Below are positions 1 through 7,471 of a DNA stretch of 31,431 bases, piece after piece. This stretch comes from an uncultured Lachnospiraceae bacterium (GTDB taxonomy: Bacteria > Bacillota > Clostridia > Lachnospirales > Lachnospiraceae): contig CAQGLR010000045.1 of assembly GCA_948794795.1 (NCBI GenBank), positions 1 to 31,431 of the forward strand. Direction: 5' to 3'. A program made the position numbers and the translations under genes. Numbering within the stretch: the stretch's first letter is position 1; the number at the start of each line of letters is the position of its first letter. The notes under the pieces are model-generated. The model made no database searches. It was not told where the DNA came from and saw only the letters and a program-made list of their open reading frames with translations.

Positions 1-55
1 AATTATATATATATTATTTGATTTTATAAAATCTTTATTTTATGCGGTTATCCTG
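1..55. repeat. Left copy of 55-bp inverted terminal repeat
   Basis: These 55 bases are the exact reverse complement of the last 55 bases of the window. Identity stops at base 56. The repeat contains a 14-bp perfect palindrome (GATTTTATAAAATC, 20-33) and ends in a less AT-rich segment, TATGCGGTTATCCTG. No further copy was found inside the window. It may be a recombination site, the edge of a longer dispersed repeat, or a shared assembly k-mer. Confidence 0.95.
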
Positions 56-347
56 AGCAATCCGCTTAGTTGCTTGTATATTCTTTAAAAATATTTTAAA
101 ATTATCTTATTAGAGTTGTTTTAACTACTCTGGTATGATAATCTTTATTTATTATATAAGAATAACTATTAGTCCAGCAGTGGCAATATCTGGTTATATA
201 TATGGAATAATTCCTGTATATGACGAGTATAAGGAACTTATTATTACAAGTAAGTTTTCTTTAAACTGCCATAAGAATATAAAAGTGCCTTAAACCAGGT
301 ATCTATGTAAAGTAAATTATTTTTATCAGTTTTTACAAAGAGTATAC
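56..347. other. AT-rich stretch without a convincing gene
   Basis: About 290 bp with no supported gene. The only open frame, 135-293 (52 codons), has no ribosome binding site and no recognisable family. A short hairpin (AGCAA 56-60 with TTGCT 70-74) lies directly beside the terminal repeat. No clear promoter pointing outward to the left was found. Confidence 0.6.
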
Positions 348-510
348 CATATACCATATTAATTATTTTGTACATAGCGGCCCTTGAAAAACGCCAGTGC
401 TTAGTCCTTGTATTAAATGTTTCGCAGAAACATTAAGGACTTATGCACTGTTGCGTTTTTCACGGAGCGGAAGCGTGCCGCGCGGTGCAAAATAATTAAT
501 ATGTCATATG
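348..510. repeat. MITE-like palindromic element with long internal hairpin
   Basis: The outer arms are inverted repeats: a perfect 16-bp match (CATATTAATTATTTTG, 355-370, against 488-503) that continues imperfectly to 348 and 510. Inside is a long near-perfect hairpin, 386-423 against 427-461, with a three-base tip. Its paired blocks are GAAAAACGC/GCGTTTTTC, CAGTGC/GCACTG, GTCCTT/AAGGAC and AATGTTTC/GAAACATT. The segment 462-487 is GC-rich, unlike its surroundings. Terminal inverted repeats plus a foldback core, with no coding capacity, fit a non-autonomous mobile element or a dispersed palindromic repeat. No clear target-site duplication is visible. The right tip supplies an ATG (508) in frame with the following gene. 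Confidence 0.6.
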
Positions 511-591
511 CCAGAAACCTTGTGTAAACTGGTAAGACAAACTTACTTCCATACCAGACATGCAGGAAACAATAGAAAGGGGATGTATAAT

Positions 592-3348
592 ATGGTTTAT
601 AAACGTATAATAAAATTTGCAGTTAGTATTATCTTAACAATTTCGATAATATTAGAATTTGCAGGGATAGTACCAATTTATACAAAAGCAGCAGATAATA
701 CAGAAGCAGCAGGACCAGAAGCGGTGCAGGAGGCTGTGCCTCTGTCTTCTGCCAGTGCAGAAAGTACAAATAGCAGCACAGATAAACAAGAAATTTCAAA
801 ACTCTTGTTACAGAAGAAATTTACAGTTTCAGACAATAAAACCAGTATGGAATATTACCAAAGGGGCAATGGTGTATTAATAAAAGGAAGCAGCGCTGGT
901 ATTACTGGAAGTACATTTACATTTGAGGAAGAAATTGATTTTGGTACACAGAGCCCTGGTTATATTGTTGTAGATGGGCTTTCCTGTAAAAAGGAAAAGC
1001 TTTCGCTCCAGTTTTATCTTGATAATGATAAGAAAGCATTTGCTTCAGTAAATCTGAATTCACAGAAGCGTAAAGATTACTGGAACCTTGTAAAAAACGT
1101 ATGCCAGAATGTTAAAAACAGGAATATTACAGGAAAACATAAAGTTTCATTTAAATTAGCTGCAGATAATATGTTTAGTGGAAAATTTCTATTACGCAGT
1201 ATATTTTTTACAAATAATGACATTCCAATACTGGATTTTAATATTGATGAATCAGAAGGTTCTATAGGTGAAATGAACGGGGACACAAGCCATAATACAG
1301 AATGTTATGGCAAGATGTCACTTGAAGTCCCAGATGGGTATAAATCTGAATATAACAGTAAAAAGATGGCATCAGGTACATATGACCTTGAATATATCAG
1401 AGGCAGGGGCAATTCAACATGGCATGCTGATAAAAAGCCTTATAAATTTAAGCTTAAGACAAGTACAGATTTCTTTGGAATGGGAAAGAATAAACACTGG
1501 ATTCTTCTTGCTAATTATTATGACGGGTCAATGATACGTAATAAAATTACTTATTGGCTTGGTGCAGAAATGGGCATGAAATATACACCAAAATGTGTAT
1601 TTGTAGATGTAATTATGAATAACCAGTATGCAGGAAGTTATTACTTATGTGAGCAGATACGTGTTGGCAAAAACCGTGTTAATATTGATGACCTGGAAGC
1701 AGATGAAACAGCTAAAAATGTTACAACAGGTGCTGCTATTACAGGGGGATATCTTTTAACTTTGTCACCTTATACGGAAAATGACAATATGAAAGAGGTA
1801 TTTGCTACAGAAAGAGGTAATACTTTTGCAATACAAAGCCCAGGTTTCGATGATTATTTTAATGAGGCGCAGTATAATTATATTTCAGACTATGTACAGA
1901 AGACAGAAGATGCCATATATGGCAAAGATTATAAAGATTTAAATGGGAAACATTATGGAGAATATATGGATATAGATGCTGCTATTGATTATTACTGGGT
2001 ACAAGAGATATCAAGTAATGGTGATGCATATTATTCTTCAAGTACATATTTATATAAGAAGAGAAATGGTAAACTGTTCTGGGGGCCATTATGGGATTTT
2101 GACTATGTTGCGTGGGGAGATACAGATAAAAATACAAAAGATTTTAGTAAAACTAATTTAACATGGTTTGGCAGGCTTATGCAGGATAAATTATTTGTAG
2201 AAAAGCTTATAAAAAGATGGCCTGCATTTAAAGAAAAACTTCTATATGCATGTAAGGATGGAGGACAGATTGACCAGTATGCAGCACAGCTTTATAATTC
2301 ACAAAAGGCAAATTATAACGTAATTGGTATTTTTGCTGGAGCTGGAGGATGGTCTGGTGATATTCTGGCTGACAATGGGATTTATGCACTGGCAGGTGAA
2401 GATATTCCAGAATTCAAATCTTCTGCAACATTTGACAGTGAAGTGGAACGTCTTAAAAAATGGATATCTGACCGTGTAGAATGGATAGATGCCAATGTAG
2501 ATACACTTTATCCTGTTACATATAATTTAACATATATGTCTGATGGAGAAATATACAAAAAGGATACTTATTTAAAAAACAGTAATTATGGCATTACATT
2601 TCCAGAACCACCAGAAAAAAAGGGATATATATTTAAAGGATGGTATTATAAAAAGATAATAGACGGAAAGGAGTATGAGAGCCCTGTAACTGAAGATATA
2701 AGTATTAGTTCTGATATAACATTTTATGCTAAATGGCTTGATGAGAGCAAAGCAGTAAAAGCAACAGGAATTAGTTTTGCACAAGATGAAATATGTTATT
2801 ATATGTTTGATTCAGTACCTCTGATGCCTGTATATGTAATACCATTTAATGCAGAAGTACCAGAAGTTACTTATACAAGCAGCGATGAAAGTGTTGTAAG
2901 TATACATGTTAATGAGTATAATAACAAGATAGAAATGTTGACAATGAAAAAAGGAGATGCCACAATTACAGCAACTACAAAAGATGGATTATCTGCAAAA
3001 TGTCTAGTACATATTATTGGGTATGATGAGGTGAAATTTCCACAAAATGCGGAGTTTTCATTAAAAGAAAAGGAGATAACTATAAAAAAAGGAAGTTACT
3101 CCAGAATAACACCAGCATATGGAAATACCAGAATGCCTGGGTTAAGTTATGTATTTGATACATCAGACGAATCTGTAGTTGAAATTAATGCAGCAGGATA
3201 TATCTATGCTAAAAAAGCAGGGACTGCTTATATTGGTGTAAAATGCAGCTTGTCTGACAGAATAAAGTTTTGTAAAGTTACTGTAACAGGAAAGGATACA
3301 GATAAAAACAAAAATAAAGATGTAAAAAAGATAAAAAGAAAAATATAA
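592..3348 (+). CDS. Secreted CotH-domain protein with B-repeat and Big_2 modules
   Basis: Probable exported 918-residue protein. A signal peptide (1 to about 35) is followed by a low-complexity linker and a beta-rich region (about 60-220) resembling an accessory binding domain. The CotH kinase-like domain spans about 225-520, with a GRGNSTW motif near 271, a WILLANYYD block after it and LWDFDY near 500. A Listeria-Bacteroides-type B-repeat ending FYAKW covers about 643-715, two Big_2 immunoglobulin-like domains about 723-900, and a lysine-rich tail follows. CotH is a protein kinase on Bacillus spore coats. In fibre-degrading clostridia, CotH domains also occur in secreted carbohydrate-associated proteins, which suits the neighbouring mannanase. 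The start at 592 has AAAGGGG just ahead; the in-frame ATG at 508 lies in the palindromic element and would put 28 residues before the signal peptide. Kinase activity is not shown. Confidence 0.87.
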   Translation: MVYKRIIKFAVSIILTISIILEFAGIVPIYTKAADNTEAAGPEAVQEAVPLSSASAESTNSSTDKQEISKLLLQKKFTVSDNKTSMEYYQRGNGVLIKGSSAGITGSTFTFEEEIDFGTQSPGYIVVDGLSCKKEKLSLQFYLDNDKKAFASVNLNSQKRKDYWNLVKNVCQNVKNRNITGKHKVSFKLAADNMFSGKFLLRSIFFTNNDIPILDFNIDESEGSIGEMNGDTSHNTECYGKMSLEVPDGYKSEYNSKKMASGTYDLEYIRGRGNSTWHADKKPYKFKLKTSTDFFGMGKNKHWILLANYYDGSMIRNKITYWLGAEMGMKYTPKCVFVDVIMNNQYAGSYYLCEQIRVGKNRVNIDDLEADETAKNVTTGAAITGGYLLTLSPYTENDNMKEVFATERGNTFAIQSPGFDDYFNEAQYNYISDYVQKTEDAIYGKDYKDLNGKHYGEYMDIDAAIDYYWVQEISSNGDAYYSSSTYLYKKRNGKLFWGPLWDFDYVAWGDTDKNTKDFSKTNLTWFGRLMQDKLFVEKLIKRWPAFKEKLLYACKDGGQIDQYAAQLYNSQKANYNVIGIFAGAGGWSGDILADNGIYALAGEDIPEFKSSATFDSEVERLKKWISDRVEWIDANVDTLYPVTYNLTYMSDGEIYKKDTYLKNSNYGITFPEPPEKKGYIFKGWYYKKIIDGKEYESPVTEDISISSDITFYAKWLDESKAVKATGISFAQDEICYYMFDSVPLMPVYVIPFNAEVPEVTYTSSDESVVSIHVNEYNNKIEMLTMKKGDATITATTKDGLSAKCLVHIIGYDEVKFPQNAEFSLKEKEITIKKGSYSRITPAYGNTRMPGLSYVFDTSDESVVEINAAGYIYAKKAGTAYIGVKCSLSDRIKFCKVTVTGKDTDKNKNKDVKKIKRKI

Positions 3349-3420
3349 AATTTACTGGTTGTGGTCTTATATATATAACTACAAAGCCAGGCTCTTTGCC
3401 AATTTAGCTGGCTATACAAA

Positions 3421-3456
3421 AAACTCTTTCAGTTAAAAATCTGAAAGAGTTTTTTT
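3421..3456. terminator. Bidirectional terminator between CotH gene and mannanase
   Basis: A perfect 12-bp stem (AAACTCTTTCAG 3421-3432 with 3441-3452), an 8-base loop and a T run ending at 3456. An A run just left of the stem gives a U tail on the other strand too. It therefore serves both convergent genes. Confidence 0.88.
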
Positions 3457-3511
3457 GAGGGAAATTTATCTTTTATTGTACAAAGTTATTTATCCATACT
3501 GGTTAAGATAA

Positions 3512-4909
3512 TTATTTTGAATAACAGTAGCAGACAGAATAAACAGTGATATTATTTTCTGTAGCTCCTACATGGATTTGGTCAAGCTGCTCTGCAAAAC
3601 TGCTTGTTCCAAATGCTGTAACACAGTCATTATATGAAAATTTTGAATATTTATGGCCATTTGCATAACCTGTTTCATATGTATTTACTTTTACCCATTT
3701 TTCTGGGTCTGTCCATTTCTGGAGAATCAGTTCTGATGCTGAATCTGAACTATACTCTACATAGAAATAACCATCAGGTTTTATATCATTTGCATCAAAA
3801 GAGCCGCCATTCTTTTTAGTCTTGACAGAAACTGCCTGTTTCCATGGCTCAGCACTGTTTTCTCCCCAGAAAACTGATACATAATCATCATTATCAGTAT
3901 AAATTGTACAAATCTTTGAAGTTTCACGGATACCATTTGCCCCATTAACCAGTGTTTCTCCCCATGGAGTAAAAGATGTGCCATCCCAGTCCCATGAAAT
4001 ATCAAGATAAGCTAAATCAGAATTGTTGCCTTTCCATGACCAGCCAATATAGCCTGTTTGTTTTTCTTCACAGTAAGACATAATTTTTTCTTCTGCTACA
4101 TCACCGTTGGTATGTTCCGCAGCAAATTCACCAATTGTAACTGGGACACCTATGGAAAGTGCATTGTCAATATTTTTTACTACTATATCTTCTGTTCCGC
4201 CTGCGTATTCATACATATGTATAGAGAAAAGAATATTGTGGTCTGGGTCTGCATCATATACAGACTTTCCATATCCTTTAATTGAATCAGGGTATTGTCC
4301 CCATCCAGCACAGTCTATCATAATAAGGTTGCAAATACCAGCATTACGGAGCTTTGGAATTTCTGTTTTATATCCTTCTGCCCATTGCTGCCCATTCCAT
4401 GTTCCATACCATTCATTGGCGTAATTTAAAATTACATAGTTTTTCTCCTGTTCAAGAATATCTTTCATATTAATCCAGTAACTGGTTGCTTTTTGGAGAG
4501 AAGTTATATAGTCATCCCCTGTTGTATCGTGTACTTCAAGTATGCAGACAAGTTTGTTTTCTTTACACCATCCGATGATGTCACGCACACTGTCTTTTGA
4601 TACTTCGCTGTATTTACTTCCATTAGACAAAACAACCCTTACAGCATTAGCTCCGGTTTTTGCAACCGCTTTGATGGACCTTTCTGTTTCTGATGGATAC
4701 CATGCATGGGCAACATTTATTCCCCTGATAACAAAAGGATTTCCTTTTGAATCCCTTATAGTTGTGCCATCCACATAAAATCCACATTCAGGCGATGCTG
4801 CTTCCGTCCAGCTAGCATGAATAAGTGTACATGTTACAGCTATTACAGCAATCAACGTTAAAAACATACTCTTTAGTGTAATAGTTTTAAAATTTGTTTT
4901 TCCTGACAT
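3512..4909 (-). CDS. Secreted GH5 endo-beta-mannanase (GH5_8-like)
   Basis: Probable extracellular beta-1,4-mannanase, 465 residues. A signal peptide (1 to about 38) precedes a GH5 barrel (about 42-330). The opening GFYVDGTTI...GNPFVIRGIN, the LEVHD strand and the HMYEYAGG block are hallmarks of the GH5_8 mannanase group. The expected acid/base is E166 in NEWYG and the nucleophile E261 in IGEF. The last 130 residues form a separate beta-rich region, perhaps carbohydrate-binding, whose family I do not recognise. No dockerin or sorting signal is visible, so the enzyme is probably released. AAAGGAG precedes the ATG at a normal distance. The gene converges on the CotH gene and has its own promoter candidate upstream. 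Subfamily assignment rests on motif recall. Confidence 0.9.
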   Translation of the reverse strand: MSGKTNFKTITLKSMFLTLIAVIAVTCTLIHASWTEAASPECGFYVDGTTIRDSKGNPFVIRGINVAHAWYPSETERSIKAVAKTGANAVRVVLSNGSKYSEVSKDSVRDIIGWCKENKLVCILEVHDTTGDDYITSLQKATSYWINMKDILEQEKNYVILNYANEWYGTWNGQQWAEGYKTEIPKLRNAGICNLIMIDCAGWGQYPDSIKGYGKSVYDADPDHNILFSIHMYEYAGGTEDIVVKNIDNALSIGVPVTIGEFAAEHTNGDVAEEKIMSYCEEKQTGYIGWSWKGNNSDLAYLDISWDWDGTSFTPWGETLVNGANGIRETSKICTIYTDNDDYVSVFWGENSAEPWKQAVSVKTKKNGGSFDANDIKPDGYFYVEYSSDSASELILQKWTDPEKWVKVNTYETGYANGHKYSKFSYNDCVTAFGTSSFAEQLDQIHVGATENNITVYSVCYCYSK

Positions 4910-4956
4910 AATAGATTACTCCTTTCTTTTTTAATAACAATTTATACTATATGCAG

Positions 4957-4985
4957 ACTATATCATAGCATACAATAAAACGCAA
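4957..4985 (-). promoter_or_regulatory. Candidate promoter of the mannanase gene
   Basis: Read on the minus strand: -35 TTGCGT (4980-4985), 17-bp spacer, -10 TATAGT (4957-4962), about 50 bp ahead of the start codon. The -35 is poor, as in regulated promoters. In the rest of this 390-bp divergent gap the only other signals are the repressor-gene promoter and its hairpin. Confidence 0.45.
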
Positions 4986-5191
4986 GATACCAAATAAAAA
5001 TTTATAAGTTTTTACCAAAAACTGCTATAATTTTTTGTAATTAATAAATAATATATGAATTTTTTATCTTAAAAAGATTTCTCAATGTATGAAAACCTTG
5101 TTAATACTGGAATATGGCTTTTATAACGGGGATTATAGCATACTGTTTATGGGAATATAAAATATTTTTTTGATTAAATCACAAATAATAT

Positions 5192-5272
5192 TTGATTTTT
5201 TTACGATAACAATATATAGTATATATATAGATTAAAATTTATACATAAAATAATGGGTTATATGTTAATCTA
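5192..5272 (+). promoter_or_regulatory. Candidate promoter and hairpin ahead of the BlaI-like gene
   Basis: TTGATT (5192-5197), a 17-bp spacer and TATAGT (5215-5220) form a plausible housekeeping promoter. Just downstream TAGATTA (5229-5235) and TAATCTA (5266-5272) are inverted copies in the leader, a possible site for autoregulation. The BlaI-type TACA-N-TGTA operator was not seen clearly. Confidence 0.4.
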
Positions 5273-5299
5273 AATATTACTTTAAGGAGAGGATTAATT

Positions 5300-5725
5300 A
5301 TGGAAACTGAGGAATTAAACATTATGCTTAACTTAACAAGACGTGATATGGATGTATTAAACATATTATGGGAAAGTGATGAACCTAAGACTGCTACGAT
5401 GATTTCAAAAGCTGGTGATGGCCTTACAATGAATACTACACAGGCTGTACTTAGGAAACTGCTGAAAAATAATTTAATTGAAATAGCAGATATTGTTTAC
5501 AGTGGTACTGTACTGACAAGAAGTTACAAATCTGTAATATGCCAGGAGGAATTTCTACTCCAGAAACTGGTATACCAGTATAAGTCTATGGGTAAGAAGG
5601 TTTCAAAAGCTGCTATACTTGCTATTTTCCTGGATTCAGAAGAAGACCCTGAAAGGCTTGATAAAGACTTGCAGGAGATAGAAGAGTTTATAAAAGAGTA
5701 TAGGAAACGGTTGAGTGGTAATTAG
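5300..5725 (+). CDS. BlaI/MecI/CopY-family transcriptional repressor
   Basis: A 141-residue winged-helix regulator of the penicillinase-repressor family. The N-terminal half (about 10-80) has the family pattern: LTRRDMDVLNILW, then a recognition-helix region around TMNTTQAVLRKLL and a wing around 60-75. The C-terminal half is helical and charged, as expected for the dimerisation region. In classical systems a membrane BlaR1/MecR1 protease sensor is co-transcribed and cleaves the repressor. None is present here: the next gene is the convergent rtcB. The repressor therefore acts alone or with a distant partner, and its ligand and targets are unknown. AAGGAG about 12 bp ahead supports the start. 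Confidence 0.85.
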   Translation: METEELNIMLNLTRRDMDVLNILWESDEPKTATMISKAGDGLTMNTTQAVLRKLLKNNLIEIADIVYSGTVLTRSYKSVICQEEFLLQKLVYQYKSMGKKVSKAAILAIFLDSEEDPERLDKDLQEIEEFIKEYRKRLSGN

Positions 5726-5782
5726 TATAACATGCCATATATGCGTTTATGTATGATTTGTCTGTCTATGGATTAAAAATAT

Positions 5783-5823
5783 GCCTGGAAGTATATAAGG
5801 ATAACTTCCAGGCGTATTTTAGT
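5783..5823 (+). terminator. Terminator after the BlaI-like gene
   Basis: Perfect 10-bp stem GCCTGGAAGT (5783-5792) with ACTTCCAGGC (5804-5813), an 11-base loop and a T-rich tail. No gene is seen between it and the end of rtcB at 5967. Confidence 0.85.
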
Positions 5824-5966
5824 TTACTGGTGAAAAATGGCTTTTATTAAGCAGGTTTATATAAGTATTGTATATGGCACAATTTTTTTCTCTTTAAGGA
5901 ATGGGTATGCAATAGGTAATTATATTTTATATGTCCGCTGCATTGCCAGTGTGTATTGGAAAAATT

Positions 5967-7106
5967 TTAGTTATTTCCACCTGCTTTAAAATTATATACA
6001 GGTTTTATAATTTTATCAATTTTTACAGTATCACCTATTACATCTGTTATATCCTGGATACTTCTGTATGCAAAAGGTGATTCATCTAAAGTATCTTTAT
6101 TTATACATATGGAATATATTCCTTCCATTGCCTTTTTAAATTCAGACAAAGTATGGTGTTCCTTTACTTCAGAGCGCCTGTAGATACGTCCGGAACCATG
6201 AGGTGCAGAACAGTTCCAGTCTTCATTCCCAAGACCTGTCCCAAGTATAATGCCATCACGCATATTAACAGGTATAATAACTTTTTCACCTTCTTTGGCA
6301 CTTATAGCACCTTTCCTAAGAACTGGGATATCTGTGGAGAAATCAACGTAGTTGTGTATACAGGAATAGCTGTCTGTAATACGCCATTTCATACCTCTTG
6401 TAATCCCATCAATCATAGCTTCACGGTTTATAGCAGCAAATTCCTGCATAATAGCAAGGTCATGCAGGTAATCTTCTAAAAGCCCGCCAGAAAGACATGT
6501 CATCTCATAAGGAGCATATCCTCCTGTGCCTTTCATTTGTTGTTCATGCTGGCCTTTTTTTAAATAATATGTAGTAACTTCCATACCTGTGTGCCTGCTG
6601 CCAGAGTGTATAACAATATACAAGCATCCATCTTCATCTTTGTCTATTTCAATAAAATGGTTGCCTCCTCCAAGAGTGCCAATACTTAGTGCCGCTTTGG
6701 CAATATCAACCTCTTTATAACACTTAAGTTTTTCAAGGTTTAAAGAATGGCTGTATTTATGTGCATTTTTACGGATTTTTCCGCCACAAGGTATATTTTC
6801 CCTTATAATTTTATCAAGTTTCTGGAATTCAATATTTTTTGCTTTAATTTTTGCAATAGTCATTCCGCAGCCAATATCTACACCAACAAGATTTGGAAGC
6901 AATGAACTGCCCACAGTCATTGTAAGACCGATAGTGCATACCTTTCCAGGATGTACATCTGGCATTACCCTTATTTTGCTTCCAGCAGCACTTGGATGGT
7001 TACAAAGCATCTGTAATTGTTTTCTTGCGTACTCATCAATAGCATACTGTTCATTATTTGTTGTATAGACAACTGCATTTGCATAATTTCCATATATAGT
7101 AATCAT
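5967..7106 (-). CDS. rtcB: RtcB-family RNA-splicing/repair ligase
   Basis: A 379-residue GTP- and manganese-dependent RNA ligase, which joins 2',3'-cyclic-phosphate or 3'-phosphate ends to 5'-OH ends in tRNA splicing or RNA repair. The metal- and GTP-binding motifs are present in family order: DVHPGK (50-55), DIGCG with metal ligand C80, GGGNH (146-150), HSGSR (167-171), SCIHNYVD with H251, and APHGSGR with H303 at the guanylylation position. The length fits the shorter bacterial RtcB group. AGAAAGGG precedes the ATG. No RtcA, archease, RtcR or toxin gene is adjacent, so the substrate cannot be inferred. The gene faces the BlaI-like gene tail to tail and has its own promoter candidate. Confidence 0.93.
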   Translation of the reverse strand: MITIYGNYANAVVYTTNNEQYAIDEYARKQLQMLCNHPSAAGSKIRVMPDVHPGKVCTIGLTMTVGSSLLPNLVGVDIGCGMTIAKIKAKNIEFQKLDKIIRENIPCGGKIRKNAHKYSHSLNLEKLKCYKEVDIAKAALSIGTLGGGNHFIEIDKDEDGCLYIVIHSGSRHTGMEVTTYYLKKGQHEQQMKGTGGYAPYEMTCLSGGLLEDYLHDLAIMQEFAAINREAMIDGITRGMKWRITDSYSCIHNYVDFSTDIPVLRKGAISAKEGEKVIIPVNMRDGIILGTGLGNEDWNCSAPHGSGRIYRRSEVKEHHTLSEFKKAMEGIYSICINKDTLDESPFAYRSIQDITDVIGDTVKIDKIIKPVYNFKAGGNN

Positions 7107-7216
7107 TAATAATCCCTTTCTTAATTTTATACCAGATTTTAGCTACAGGCTGGCCTGCATGCCGTTATAAGAACACTGGAGGTTCTTTAAATATAATGTA
7201 ACTTTATTTTATTAGG

Positions 7217-7245
7217 ATTATATAGTAAATATATGAAGATTACAA
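7217..7245 (-). promoter_or_regulatory. Candidate rtcB promoter
   Basis: Minus strand: -35 TTGTAA (7240-7245), 17-bp spacer, -10 TATAAT (7217-7222). It would give a leader of roughly 100 nt containing a small hairpin (AAGAAC 7169-7174 with GTTCTT 7182-7187). Confidence 0.5.
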
Positions 7246-7258
7246 GTTTTTTGGAGGG

Positions 7259-7287
7259 TTGCCTTTTGGCATTTTTAATGATAAAAT
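7259..7287 (+). promoter_or_regulatory. Weak promoter candidate for the receptor-polC pair
   Basis: TTGCCT (7259-7264), 17-bp spacer, TAAAAT (7282-7287). It lies about 185 bp before the receptor start codon. A 12-base direct repeat (GGATATTACATA at 7291 and 7353) follows in the leader; its meaning is unknown. No flagellar sigma-28 type promoter was recognised. Confidence 0.3.
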
Positions 7288-7471
7288 ACAGGATATTACA
7301 TATATCTGGTATATAAATACTAAATATGGTAATTTATGGAATATAGCAGACCGGATATTACATAACTAGATTATTGCTGGAATGGTTAAAAACAGAAGAA
7401 TCCATACAAGCAAAAATACTGTGTTTTAACTACTTTAGTAATAACTTGAATAAAGAAAGGAATTTGCCATA

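Noticed and set aside
135..293. 52-codon plus-strand frame near the left end
   Set aside because: No ribosome binding site, AT-driven hydrophobic composition and no recognised family.
508..591. Upstream ATG for the CotH gene adding 28 residues
   Set aside because: It lies in the palindromic element, has no ribosome binding site, and would bury the signal peptide; 592 has AAAGGGG ahead.
5300..5725. Beta-lactam resistance system
   Set aside because: Only the BlaI-like repressor is present; no BlaR1-type sensor and no beta-lactamase nearby.
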